In this document: positions 54,106 through 62,570 of the stretch, in pieces
Numbering within the stretch: position 1 is the stretch's first letter
How the letters are laid out: every line of letters begins with the position of its first letter
Source: Flavobacteriaceae bacterium Ap0902
GTDB taxonomy: Bacteria > Bacteroidota > Bacteroidia > Flavobacteriales > Weeksellaceae
NCBI GenBank assembly: GCA_009835005.1
Contig: WTFG01000005.1
Location: 149,549 to 213,548 of the forward strand
DNA: 64,000 bases
Direction: 5' to 3'
Notes under the pieces: generated by a model
What the model was told of the DNA's origin: nothing
Database searches by the model: none
What the model saw: the letters and a program-made list of their open reading frames with translations, nothing else
Program-made: the position numbers and the translations under genes

Positions 54106-55200
54106 TTAAAGTTCTGTATGGGTCTTTTTAACTCTATAATAATGAACCAGCAAGTCTACAAATTGATTATAGCTTTGAATGCCTTTATTTTGTTTATTTG
54201 CCTTTAGATATACATGGTTCAGAGAAGAAAACATTTCATTCGCCTGACCCGCATATTTCTGATGAAACTCTTTTTCTGCCATATAATCCCTCTTCATTCC
54301 TGGGCTAAAGGAATCCAAAGTAGATTTAACATAGGCTGAATCATGCGGATAAATAGCTCTTAACAAATATTTTAGTGCCTTATATTTTCCACTGTAGTTC
54401 ATGCCAGAATCACTAGTTTCTATACACGTGATATACCCAATATAATTAGCCTCAAATTCTGGAGCATATCCCATTTGGTGAGCCTGTTCATGGGCCATAG
54501 CAAAAGGCATTGACACAGAAGGTGTCAAGCGTGTTATTTGTGATTCTGCTGTAAATGGATTATAATAACCAGAGACTCCAAAATATCGCATAACCCAACT
54601 TAAAAGTGAATATTTCTTCTTGCTATTAGAAGGAATTGTAGTGTAAGGCAGATCTGTTCTAGAAAATATTTTGCCTTGAAAGCCAGTTTCAAAATTACGC
54701 ATATCATATTGGAAAACACCCCGACTATCCTCTTCTACTTGAGTTCTGTATTTAATCGCATTCCCTAATATATAGTTAGAAATTCCTTTTAATTCCTCTA
54801 TATCATAAGGTTCTATCTGATATTGTTCTATTAAATTTTTTCTATCATAATTAAATCCCCAAAAAACATTGAATATTACAACCAGCATGGTAGTAATATA
54901 AATGAGATGAGATAATAGCCTAATAGCTCTCCATCTCATTTTTAGCAAAGAATATTTAACGATTTTATAGATGCAAAAAATATAGTGAAAACCTAGACCC
55001 ATATAGATTAAATCCCCTATGGAAAATGGAATCCATCCAAAAATTAAAGTGCTAGATGGATAGACCATTCTGTAAAAGTCTGGATAGAGCACATTCACAA
55101 ATATATCTACATTAGATAATACTTTGATTATAAGATAAATCACTATAAAAGTTAACAATGATTTAATTAGGGGCAGAAATTCTTGGTACCTTTGATTCAT
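54106..55200 (-). CDS. DUF3810 membrane metallopeptidase-like protein
   Basis: Membrane protein of 364 residues. Three hydrophobic segments near 12-35, 50-72 and 95-117 anchor it; the remainder is likely periplasmic. MPFAMAHEQAHQMGYAPEFEANYIGYI near 228-255 carries an HExxH zinc-type motif (HEQAH) and a downstream Glu as the probable third ligand. The family (DUF3810) is found mostly in Bacteroidota and Firmicutes and is uncharacterised. The motif is intact, so peptidase activity is plausible but unproven. Confidence 0.82.
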   Translation of the reverse strand: MNQRYQEFLPLIKSLLTFIVIYLIIKVLSNVDIFVNVLYPDFYRMVYPSSTLIFGWIPFSIGDLIYMGLGFHYIFCIYKIVKYSLLKMRWRAIRLLSHLIYITTMLVVIFNVFWGFNYDRKNLIEQYQIEPYDIEELKGISNYILGNAIKYRTQVEEDSRGVFQYDMRNFETGFQGKIFSRTDLPYTTIPSNSKKKYSLLSWVMRYFGVSGYYNPFTAESQITRLTPSVSMPFAMAHEQAHQMGYAPEFEANYIGYITCIETSDSGMNYSGKYKALKYLLRAIYPHDSAYVKSTLDSFSPGMKRDYMAEKEFHQKYAGQANEMFSSLNHVYLKANKQNKGIQSYNQFVDLLVHYYRVKKTHTEL

Positions 55201-55251
55201 TAATTTCTAATGTAATTGCCTATATTTATAAAGTAATTTTAATACTACATT

Positions 55252-56070
55252 ATGTCAATTAACAAAGATATAAAACGAATCACAACTGAAACGCTTCGTT
55301 TGATGAAATTTGAAAATCAAAAAATCTCTATGTTAACTGCTTATGATTATACCATGGCTCAAATGGTAGATTTAGGTGGAGTGGATGCTATTTTGGTAGG
55401 TGATTCTGCATCTAATGTGATGGCTGGTCATGAAACCACGCTACCTATAACATTAGATCAAATGATATATCATGCACAATCTGTGGTACGTGGGGCAGAA
55501 CGTGCATTAGTAGTGGTAGATTTACCGTTTGGTTCTTATCAATCAGACCCACAGAAAGCATTAGATTCAGCCGTTAGAATTATGAAGGAAAGCGGTGCCC
55601 ACGCTATTAAACTAGAGGGAGGATCAGAAGTTCAAAAATCTATCAAAAAAATAGTGAATGCAGGAATTCCCGTGATGGGACATTTAGGATTAACACCTCA
55701 AAGTATTTATCAATTTGGAACTTATAAAGTGAGAGCCAAAGAAGAAGCAGAAGCTAATAAATTAGTAGAAGATGCCAAACTTCTAGAATCACTAGGCTGT
55801 TTCGCTTTAGTCTTAGAAAAGATTCCAGCTAAACTGGCTAAAGTAGTTACAGAATCAATCCAAATCCCTACAATTGGGATTGGGGCAGGTCCAAATGTAG
55901 ATGGACAAATTCTAGTTGTGAATGATATGCTAGGCATGACCCACGAATTTAAACCTAGGTTTTTACGACAATACCTAAATCTATATGATGAAATCACGGG
56001 AGCTATCGCCAAATATGTAAAGGATGTGCAACAGAGTGACTTTCCTAATGAAAATGAGCAATATAAATAA
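55252..56070 (+). CDS. panB: 3-methyl-2-oxobutanoate hydroxymethyltransferase
   Basis: First enzyme of pantothenate synthesis (272 residues): transfers a hydroxymethyl group from 5,10-methylenetetrahydrofolate to 2-oxoisovalerate. TIM-barrel signatures are [15 protein letters not shown] near 26, the metal-site [21 protein letters not shown] near 44, KLEGG near 120, [10 protein letters not shown] near 143 and the catalytic Glu in FALVLEKIP near 185. Length is standard. It is followed 14 bp later by an RluA-family gene, likely co-transcribed. Confidence 0.95.
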   Translation: MSINKDIKRITTETLRLMKFENQKISMLTAYDYTMAQMVDLGGVDAILVGDSASNVMAGHETTLPITLDQMIYHAQSVVRGAERALVVVDLPFGSYQSDPQKALDSAVRIMKESGAHAIKLEGGSEVQKSIKKIVNAGIPVMGHLGLTPQSIYQFGTYKVRAKEEAEANKLVEDAKLLESLGCFALVLEKIPAKLAKVVTESIQIPTIGIGAGPNVDGQILVVNDMLGMTHEFKPRFLRQYLNLYDEITGAIAKYVKDVQQSDFPNENEQYK

Positions 56071-56084
56071 ATGAAAAACACAAC

Positions 56085-56768
56085 ATGCAGAAATCAGACA
56101 TATTATTTGAGGATAATCATCTCATTATTATCAATAAGAAACCAGGCGAACTTGTTCAGGGAGATAAAACTGGAGATAAACCTTTATTAGACAAAGTAAA
56201 AGAATATATCAAAGAAAATGAGAATAAACCTGGTAATGTATATTTAGGTTTAATCCATAGATTAGATAGACCTACAAGTGGCATTGTGATTTTTGCCAAA
56301 ACAAGCAAAGCGCTAACTAGAATGAATGAGAAATTCAAAAATAGAGAGATAGATAAAACCTATTGGGCTATTACAACACCCCTGCCAGAAGATACCCCTA
56401 CAGAAAACACATTGACTCATTATCTAAAGAAAAATGAAAAAAGAAATTTAGTTACTGCTTTTCCAAAACCCACACAAGGCGCCAAAAAAGCTATACTACA
56501 TTATAAATTAATTCAAAAATTAGATAATTATCAAGTTTTTGAAATTGAATTAGAAACGGGTAGATCTCACCAAATTAGAGTGCAAATGTCTAAAATTGGT
56601 GCACCGATTAAAGGAGATTTAAAATATGGCTCCCCTAGGTCTAATAAAGATGGAGGAATTCACTTGCATGCACGCAAGGTTGTATTTAAGCATCCTGTTA
56701 CTCAGCATAAAGTTGAAGTAATGGCTAAACCACCTTCTGAAGTTTTATGGGATTTAACGAATGATTAG
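56085..56768 (+). CDS. RluA family pseudouridine synthase
   Basis: RNA pseudouridine synthase of 227 residues. The catalytic Asp is in LIHRLDRPTSGIVIFAK near 62. Other family parts are HLIIINKKPGELVQ near 12, ETGRSHQIRVQMSKIGAPI near 159 and DLKYG near 180. There is no N-terminal S4 domain, so it is the short form, and its target RNA (rRNA or tRNA) cannot be told from sequence. Operon with panB. Confidence 0.88.
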   Translation: MQKSDILFEDNHLIIINKKPGELVQGDKTGDKPLLDKVKEYIKENENKPGNVYLGLIHRLDRPTSGIVIFAKTSKALTRMNEKFKNREIDKTYWAITTPLPEDTPTENTLTHYLKKNEKRNLVTAFPKPTQGAKKAILHYKLIQKLDNYQVFEIELETGRSHQIRVQMSKIGAPIKGDLKYGSPRSNKDGGIHLHARKVVFKHPVTQHKVEVMAKPPSEVLWDLTND

Positions 56769-56822
56769 TAATTCTTGGTATAAGTATTGCAATATATTAT
56801 TTGAACTTAAAAAATTTTTATT

Positions 56823-57020
56823 ATGAGTAGTTTTGATGACAAAGTAAAAGGAAACTGGAATCGCATTAAAGGCGAATTAAAGCAAAAATGGGCAGATTTA
56901 ACAGATGATGATTTGTTATATGCGGAAGGTAAAAAAGATGAAGTTCTAGGTAAAATCCAGAAGAGAACTGGAGAAACTAAAGAAAACATAGAGAAATTTA
57001 TTAATGATGTAAATAAATAA
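56823..57020 (+). CDS. CsbD family stress protein
   Basis: A 65-residue, highly charged protein with the CsbD layout: DDKVKGNWNRIKGELKQKWADLTDDDLLYAEGK across residues 6-38, then DEVLGKIQKRTG. Members are strongly induced by general stress in many bacteria, but no biochemical role is known. Single gene with a clear terminator. Confidence 0.9.
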   Translation: MSSFDDKVKGNWNRIKGELKQKWADLTDDDLLYAEGKKDEVLGKIQKRTGETKENIEKFINDVNK

Positions 57021-57045
57021 TATTTATTTAAAAATTAAATATTTT

Positions 57046-57075
57046 AGCCTCGCGCAATATGCGAGGCTTTTTTAT
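57046..57075 (+). terminator. Terminator of the CsbD gene
   Basis: Perfect 8-bp GC-rich stem agcctcgc (57046-57053) and gcgaggct (57061-57068), 7-base loop, then Ts. Confidence 0.9.
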
Positions 57076-57081
57076 GTTTAT

Positions 57082-57089
57082 TAAATTTG
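57082..57089 (+). promoter_or_regulatory. -7 box TAAATTTG of the amidase gene
   Basis: TAnnTTTG, 17 bases before the ATG at 57107, giving a leader of about 12 nt. Confidence 0.5.
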
Positions 57090-57106
57090 CAAAATATTTT
57101 ATATTG

Positions 57107-58024
57107 ATGAGACAAATATTTACCTTAATCTTATCTATTTCTTTATTGGCTTCATGTACTCCTTCTAAAAATGTGAAGCAAACGAAGATTATTAAAAAAG
57201 TAATCAGAGATACCGTCTATCTAGAAAAGATTAAGGCAGGAAATGAGAATAAATACGTGAGTGCTGTATTAGATGATTATAAAATTAATGATAGCCACTT
57301 CCCTGCCATTGGTCAAGATTATAGACAAAAGTTTTTGATATTACATTATACCGCATTAGACAATTATAGGTCTTATAATGTTTTGACAGAACAACAAGTG
57401 AGCTCTCATTACCTAATTAATGATATAGATGATAATACCATAGATATTCTAGTAAGTGAAAGTCAAAGAGCATGGCATGCGGGATATAGCTATTGGTTGG
57501 GGAGAACCAACATTAATGATTCTTCTATTGGTATAGAAATCGTGAATCCTGGTTATAGGATTGAGGATGAACAAATTATTTTCTTTCCATATCCAGAATA
57601 TCAATTTAAGAAAGTGGCTAAATTATCTAAGAATATTGTAGAAAGATATGATATAGATCCTACCTATGTTTTAGGACATTCTGATGTAGCACCCCAAAGA
57701 AAAGAAGATCCAGGAGCTTTATTCCCATGGAAGCGGCTCTATGATGAATACGGTGTTGGTGCTTGGTATGAGGATGTAGATAAATATGAATATATAAGAC
57801 AATTTCCTTATGAAAGAAAAGATTCTGAAGCATTTATTCTAGCATATCAAAAAGAATTTGCCAAGTATGGATATGAGGTGCCTCAAGATGGAATCTGGAG
57901 CAAAAAAATGGAAAAACTTACTGCTGCATTCCAAATGCATTTTAGACCCTCCAATTATAGTGGGGAATTGGATGCAGAAACTTGGGCTATTCTAAGAGCA
58001 TTAAACAAAAAGTACAGAGATTAA
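57107..58024 (+). CDS. N-acetylmuramoyl-L-alanine amidase lipoprotein
   Basis: Cell-wall hydrolase of 305 residues. A lipobox (LASC, Cys near 17) makes it a lipoprotein. The Amidase_2 zinc domain has LILHYTALDNYRS near 80, WHAGYSYW near 126 and VLGHSDVAPQRKEDPGALFPW near 189, containing the two His ligands and the Cys-position Asp. A peptidoglycan-binding helix bundle ends the protein (AFQMHFRPSNYSGELDAET near 275). The longer frame from 57059 begins inside the preceding terminator, so I use 57107. Confidence 0.9.
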   Translation: MRQIFTLILSISLLASCTPSKNVKQTKIIKKVIRDTVYLEKIKAGNENKYVSAVLDDYKINDSHFPAIGQDYRQKFLILHYTALDNYRSYNVLTEQQVSSHYLINDIDDNTIDILVSESQRAWHAGYSYWLGRTNINDSSIGIEIVNPGYRIEDEQIIFFPYPEYQFKKVAKLSKNIVERYDIDPTYVLGHSDVAPQRKEDPGALFPWKRLYDEYGVGAWYEDVDKYEYIRQFPYERKDSEAFILAYQKEFAKYGYEVPQDGIWSKKMEKLTAAFQMHFRPSNYSGELDAETWAILRALNKKYRD

Positions 58025-58063
58025 TCTCACACCATTTATCTTTAATATAATAATTCAATTCAG

Positions 58064-58071
58064 TATATTTG
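58064..58071 (+). promoter_or_regulatory. -7 box TATATTTG of the response-regulator gene
   Basis: TAnnTTTG 22 bases before the ATG at 58094; a TTG frame start at 58073 falls beside the expected transcription start and is not used. Confidence 0.5.
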
Positions 58072-58093
58072 ATTGTATCTAAACTATAAAGCA

Positions 58094-59278
58094 ATGTCAA
58101 AAATTTTAATAATAGAAGATGAACAGGCCATACGCAATGTATTGGTAAATATTCTTACAGATGAGGATAAATCATTTAAAGTTGATACAGCTGAAAATGG
58201 AGCAATTGGTTTGAATAAAATTAAAGAAACAGATTACGATTTGGTAATTTGCGATATTAAAATGCCTAAGAAAGACGGTATAGAAGTTTTGGAGGAAGGA
58301 TTAAAGATGAATCCCGACATTCCTTTTCTCATGATCTCTGGCCATGGAGATATTGATACGGCTGTGGATAGTATCAAAAAAGGAGCCTATGATTATATTT
58401 CTAAACCACCCGATTTAAATCGTCTTTTAAATAGTGTTCGCAATGCTTTAGATAAAAAATCTCTAGTTACTCAAAATAAAACGCTTCAAGATGAAAACAA
58501 AGCACTCAAAAGAAAGGTAAGTGAAAAATATGAGATGATTGGAGATTCTCAACCGTTAAATGACATCCGCAATATGATAGACAAAGTTGCTGCTACAGAG
58601 GCCAGAGTCCTAATTACAGGACCCAATGGGACGGGTAAAGAATTGGTAGCGCACCACATCCATGAGAAAAGCGATAGAAATAAAATGCCTATGGTGGAAG
58701 TTAATTGTGCAGCGATCCCATCAGAGCTTATAGAAAGTGAATTGTTTGGACATATGAAAGGTTCTTTTACTGGAGCTCACAAAGACAAGCCAGGAAAGTT
58801 TGAACTAGCCAATAAGGGTACTATATTTTTGGATGAGGTTGGTGATATGAGTTTATCTGCGCAAGCCAAAGTTTTGCGTGCGCTACAAGAAGGTAAAATT
58901 GCAAGAGTAGGTGGAGATAAAGAAATAGATGTGGATGTGAGAGTACTGGCCGCAACTAACAAGAACTTACAAGAGGAAATTGAAAAAGGCAACTTTAGAG
59001 AAGATTTATATCACAGGTTAGCGGTCATCTTAATCAGGGTGCCTGGTTTGGATGAAAGAAAAGATGATATAGAAAATTTAGTAGAACATTTTGCCCTAAA
59101 AATAGCAGAAGAACACGGTCAACCAACCAAGGTATTTAGCAAAGGAGCCATCAATGCGCTCAAGAAATTATCTTGGACAGGTAATATTAGAGAATTAAGA
59201 AACGTGGTAGAGAGGTTGATAATTCTTGGATCCAATCCCGTTACGGAGAAAGATGTGAAGACTTTTGTACCTAAATAA
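58094..59278 (+). CDS. Sigma-54-type response regulator (NtrC-like), without DNA-binding domain
   Basis: Two-domain regulator of 394 residues. The receiver (1-120) has the acidic pocket in IIEDEQ, the phosphorylatable Asp in VICDIKMPKKDG near 55 and Lys in YISKPPD near 106. The AAA+ domain (about 148-380) has Walker A ITGPNGTGKE near 176 and Walker B GTIFLDEVGDMS near 240. The sigma-54 contact loop reads GSFTGA instead of GAFTGA, and RELRNVVERL ends the domain. The chain stops about 15 residues later: no Fis-type helix-turn-helix is present. No histidine kinase lies next to it. Confidence 0.88.
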   Translation: MSKILIIEDEQAIRNVLVNILTDEDKSFKVDTAENGAIGLNKIKETDYDLVICDIKMPKKDGIEVLEEGLKMNPDIPFLMISGHGDIDTAVDSIKKGAYDYISKPPDLNRLLNSVRNALDKKSLVTQNKTLQDENKALKRKVSEKYEMIGDSQPLNDIRNMIDKVAATEARVLITGPNGTGKELVAHHIHEKSDRNKMPMVEVNCAAIPSELIESELFGHMKGSFTGAHKDKPGKFELANKGTIFLDEVGDMSLSAQAKVLRALQEGKIARVGGDKEIDVDVRVLAATNKNLQEEIEKGNFREDLYHRLAVILIRVPGLDERKDDIENLVEHFALKIAEEHGQPTKVFSKGAINALKKLSWTGNIRELRNVVERLIILGSNPVTEKDVKTFVPK

Positions 59279-59328
59279 AAAACCATATAATTCTATCACC
59301 ATAATGCTTTAATCCTGTATTAATATAT

Positions 59329-59336
59329 TATTTTTG
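59329..59336 (+). promoter_or_regulatory. -7 box TATTTTTG abutting the MATE gene start
   Basis: TAnnTTTG ends one base before the ATG at 59338 and four bases before the next codon, GTG at 59341, so the mRNA should have no leader. Confidence 0.45.
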
Positions 59337-59337
59337 C

Positions 59338-60741
59338 ATGGTGAATTACAAAGAACATTTTAGAAAAAATATACAACTTGCCTGGCCTGTAATGTTAACT
59401 CAAGCTGGGCAAGTTTTAGTTAATGTAGCAGATAATGTAATGGTGGGTGCTCTGGGTGGTGAACATGATAACATTTCTAACCCAGAACTAGGTAAATTAG
59501 CATTGGGAGCAGTTTCCATTGGGAATTCCCTATTTTTTGTAATCATGATTACAGGGATTGGCTTTTCCTTTGCCATGTCTCCTTTGGTGGCACAGGCAGA
59601 CGCAAGAAATAATTTAGAAAGAGGTTCTAAATTACTATCTCAAGGATTGATTCTAAATTTAATTTTGGGATTCGTTTTATTGGGAATTTTATTTTTAGCG
59701 GTGCCTTTTATGTATGATATGAGGCAACCCGAAGCAGTAGTAGATTTAGCTATTCCTTATCTAAAAGTAGTTGGATATTCCATGATTCCACTTATGATAT
59801 TTCAATCCTTTAGACAATTTTCAGAAGGCCTTTCACTTACTCGCATAGTGGCAATTGCTACCATCGTAGCCAATCTTTTGAATGTTTTCTTTAATTATGG
59901 TTTCATCTTTGGAAACATGGGCTTCCCAAGATTAGAAGTGGAAGGAGCTGCCTATGGTACTTTAATCTCTAGGCTTTTAATGGTCCTTACTTTGGTAGTA
60001 GCCATGTGGATACATCCAAAATCTAAATCCTATTTGAGGCTAATTAATTTACGTAGCATTCATCCCTACATATATAAAAAATTAATTCTTTTAGGCACGC
60101 CTACTGCTTTCCAAATGTTCTTTGAGGTAGGCGCCTTTGCTAGTGCTGCTTTTATATGCGGAATGGCTGGAGAAGATGATTTAGCCGCACACCAAATCGT
60201 TATGAATTTGGCCTCTACTACTTTTATGATCGTCACAGGGTTAGCTGTTGCAGCCACCGTACGTGTAGGAAATCAATTGGGTCTAAAAGATTATAAAAAT
60301 TTAAATACTGCAGGATGGTCTGCTATCGGGATGTCCGCAGCTTTTATGTTAATGTGCGGAGTCGCATTTATTCTATTTAGAAATATTTTGCCAGAACTTT
60401 ATTTAGAAAATCAAGAAGTGCTGAATATTGCGGCAAGTTTAATGATAGTAGCTGCTTTCTTTCAATTATCAGATGGAATCCAAGTAACCGCATTAGGAGC
60501 ATTGCGCGGAATGCAAGATGTACAAGTACCAACACTCATTACATTTGTAGCCTATTTCGCCATAGCCCTGCCACTTGGATATTATCTCACAGTACCAAGA
60601 GGTATGGGCGCATTGGGAATGTGGATAGGATTAGGTTTAGGACTTACTGTGTCTGCTATTCTACTTTTAATTAGATTTAGAAGACAGAGTAACTTGATAC
60701 AAGCTAAAATCAAAGTGAATTCTTTGAATATACCTGAATAA
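59338..60741 (+). CDS. MATE family multidrug exporter
   Basis: Inner-membrane antiporter of 467 residues with about 12 hydrophobic helices in two repeated halves. NIQLAWPVMLTQAGQVLVNVADNVMVGALG opens the first half and LILLGTPTAFQMFFEVGAFA the second (near 248). Members export cationic drugs or metabolites in exchange for Na+ or H+. The NorM-like length is normal. Start ATG at 59338 or GTG at 59341, given the position of the promoter box. The substrate is unknown. Confidence 0.92.
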   Translation: MVNYKEHFRKNIQLAWPVMLTQAGQVLVNVADNVMVGALGGEHDNISNPELGKLALGAVSIGNSLFFVIMITGIGFSFAMSPLVAQADARNNLERGSKLLSQGLILNLILGFVLLGILFLAVPFMYDMRQPEAVVDLAIPYLKVVGYSMIPLMIFQSFRQFSEGLSLTRIVAIATIVANLLNVFFNYGFIFGNMGFPRLEVEGAAYGTLISRLLMVLTLVVAMWIHPKSKSYLRLINLRSIHPYIYKKLILLGTPTAFQMFFEVGAFASAAFICGMAGEDDLAAHQIVMNLASTTFMIVTGLAVAATVRVGNQLGLKDYKNLNTAGWSAIGMSAAFMLMCGVAFILFRNILPELYLENQEVLNIAASLMIVAAFFQLSDGIQVTALGALRGMQDVQVPTLITFVAYFAIALPLGYYLTVPRGMGALGMWIGLGLGLTVSAILLLIRFRRQSNLIQAKIKVNSLNIPE

Positions 60742-60776
60742 CCACTAAATTTGAGAGAATTAAAAATTGATTATTC

Positions 60777-61010
60777 ATGGATTTACCTAAATTTTTACTT
60801 GCAGACAGTTCAGAATTTGAAGATGCTTTTATACTTCATACTGAATTTCCTCGTTTTATACTCAATGTCAATACAGATGAGGTAGAATGGTTTGATGATG
60901 TAGAGGATGAAGAAGACTTAGAGAATCAAGTTAAAAACTTAATAGAAGAAGCTTTTGAATTCTTTGAAAATGAGATAGAAGCTTACGAAGGAGAGGAAGA
61001 TGAAATTTAA
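60777..61010 (+). CDS. Small, extremely acidic protein, hypothetical
   Basis: A 77-residue protein in which about 40% of residues are Asp or Glu and there are only a few basic residues. It begins MDLPKFLLADSSEFEDAFILHTEFPRFIL, a strand-rich section, continues with NTDEVEWFDDVEDEEDLENQ, and ends as an acidic helix. I do not recognise a named family, but conserved small acidic proteins of this style are common in Bacteroidota. Located 35 bp after the MATE gene; probably the same transcript. A terminator follows at 61071. Confidence 0.65.
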   Translation: MDLPKFLLADSSEFEDAFILHTEFPRFILNVNTDEVEWFDDVEDEEDLENQVKNLIEEAFEFFENEIEAYEGEEDEI

Positions 61011-61070
61011 GAGAAAAACTATTGACTCAGAAATTAATATGAATAAATAAGCCAATATTTAGGCGTAGTG

Positions 61071-61114
61071 CTGTTATATCTATTTATTGTTAGAATAGAC
61101 ATAACAGTTTTTAT
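61071..61114 (+). terminator. Terminator after the acidic protein gene
   Basis: Fourteen-base stem (61071-61084 with 61094-61107, one G-U), 9-base loop, then T-rich sequence. Confidence 0.85.
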
Positions 61115-61135
61115 TTTAAATTAAACTCCAAAGAT

Positions 61136-61567
61136 ATGGACAAAAAAGAGATACTAGATAGAATTAATCAAATGAATCAAAACACTATGATGGAATGGAT
61201 GGATATTCGGTTTATTGATTTCACAGGTGATATGTTAATTGCAGAAATGACAGTGAATGAGAAAGTCCACCAGCCTTATGGTCTCCTTCATGGCGGCGCC
61301 TCCGCAGCTTTGGCAGAAACCGTAGGAAGTGTATTATCTGCTATCCAATTTCCAGGAAGTGACCATGGCGCAGTAGGTACAAATCTAAATATCTATCATC
61401 TTAAATCAGCCAGAGATGGTAAAGTAATTGCCAAAGGAAGCTTTATAAGAAAAGGAAAAGGACAACACGTAGTGAAGATTGATATTTTTGACGAGCAAGA
61501 TAATCATATCTCTCATGCCATTCTCACAAATCAAATAATTAATAGAACCAAGAAGTATCAGAAATAA
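61136..61567 (+). CDS. Hotdog-fold thioesterase, probably 1,4-dihydroxy-2-naphthoyl-CoA hydrolase
   Basis: Thioesterase of 143 residues of the PaaI/MenI group. The catalytic region HQPYGLLHGGASAALAETVGS (about 42-62) has the conserved Glu near 58 and His at 49; GTNLNIYHLKSARDGKV near 82 is the second half of the fold. The gene is 27 bp before an isochorismate synthase, so hydrolysis of the naphthoyl-CoA intermediate of menaquinone is the likely role, by context. A general acyl-CoA thioesterase is the alternative. Confidence 0.8.
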   Translation: MDKKEILDRINQMNQNTMMEWMDIRFIDFTGDMLIAEMTVNEKVHQPYGLLHGGASAALAETVGSVLSAIQFPGSDHGAVGTNLNIYHLKSARDGKVIAKGSFIRKGKGQHVVKIDIFDEQDNHISHAILTNQIINRTKKYQK

Positions 61568-61594
61568 CTTTAAATTCCATTTAATCTTCTTTAT

Positions 61595-62563
61595 ATGATT
61601 ATTGATCAAAATAGTTTTGTATTATTTAGATTACCAAATCAAAACGTCATTGAGTTTTGGGAACTAAAAGAAAATAAAAGTGACAATGGTAAGTTTATTT
61701 TTCATTCCTTTGACAATACCAAACATCTAGAATTATTTGCGAAAGCAAAACAATTTTTAAAATTATCTGATTTAAGAGATATTAAGATTCATATCAACCA
61801 TAATACCAGCGGGAAACTTCCTTATTCGCTGTCCAAAAAGGAATATTTAGAAAAAGCAGAAGATTATATTGAAAAATTAAATCACCAAGTTTTTGATAAA
61901 ATTATTCTGAGTAGAGTCAAAATTGTTGATGGAATCAATGAATTAAGTTTTAAATTCATGCAGTTATGTGAGAAATATCCAAATGCTTGGATTTATCTAT
62001 TTCATCACAATCAAGAAACATGGTTGGGTGCAAGTCCAGAGCGATTATTGTTCTCTGATGAAAAAGGTTTTAAAACCGTAGCACTGGCTGCTACTAAATC
62101 CACAGCAGAGAATAGAGATTGGAACCAAAAAGAGTATAAAGAACATAACTTAGTAGTGGAATATATCACCTCTAAATTTGAAGAAGATGCTATCAAGAAA
62201 CATGGTCCTTATACAATAGATTTAGGAGAAATTCAACATTTAAAAACAGATATTGACATAGTTGATGATTCATTAAATTTAAATCAGGTATTGGAGAAAC
62301 TGCATCCTACACCCGCCGTTTGTGGTATGCCAAAAGATAAAACAATGAAGTATATCATAGATACAGAAGATTATGATAGAAGCTACTATACAGGTTATTT
62401 TGGCATTGTGACAGAAGAACATACAGAATTCAATGTAAATTTGCGCTGTGCACAATTGTTCCAAAATAAATCCGCCATCTATATAGGCGGCGGATTGGTT
62501 GCAGAAAGCAAAGCAGAATCTGAATGGAACGAAACTGAAATGAAATCTAGGGCTTTACTATAA
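61595..62563 (+). CDS. Isochorismate synthase (MenF-like)
   Basis: Chorismate-binding enzyme of 322 residues, converting chorismate to isochorismate for menaquinone. The core signatures are KIILSRVK near 105, TWLGASPERLLFSD near 141, LHPTPAVCGMPKDK near 233 and YDRSYYTGYFGIV near 252. Mg2+ and base residues lie in the ending LVAESKAESEWNETEMKS. It is shorter than E. coli MenF (431): the N-terminal portion is reduced. EntC-type use for a siderophore is less likely given the MenI-like neighbour. Confidence 0.88.
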   Translation: MIIDQNSFVLFRLPNQNVIEFWELKENKSDNGKFIFHSFDNTKHLELFAKAKQFLKLSDLRDIKIHINHNTSGKLPYSLSKKEYLEKAEDYIEKLNHQVFDKIILSRVKIVDGINELSFKFMQLCEKYPNAWIYLFHHNQETWLGASPERLLFSDEKGFKTVALAATKSTAENRDWNQKEYKEHNLVVEYITSKFEEDAIKKHGPYTIDLGEIQHLKTDIDIVDDSLNLNQVLEKLHPTPAVCGMPKDKTMKYIIDTEDYDRSYYTGYFGIVTEEHTEFNVNLRCAQLFQNKSAIYIGGGLVAESKAESEWNETEMKSRALL

Positions 62564-62570
62564 ACATTAA

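Noticed and set aside
57059..57106. Upstream ATG for the amidase lipoprotein
   Set aside because: It lies inside the CsbD terminator hairpin and upstream of the gene's own promoter box, and would bury the lipoprotein signal.
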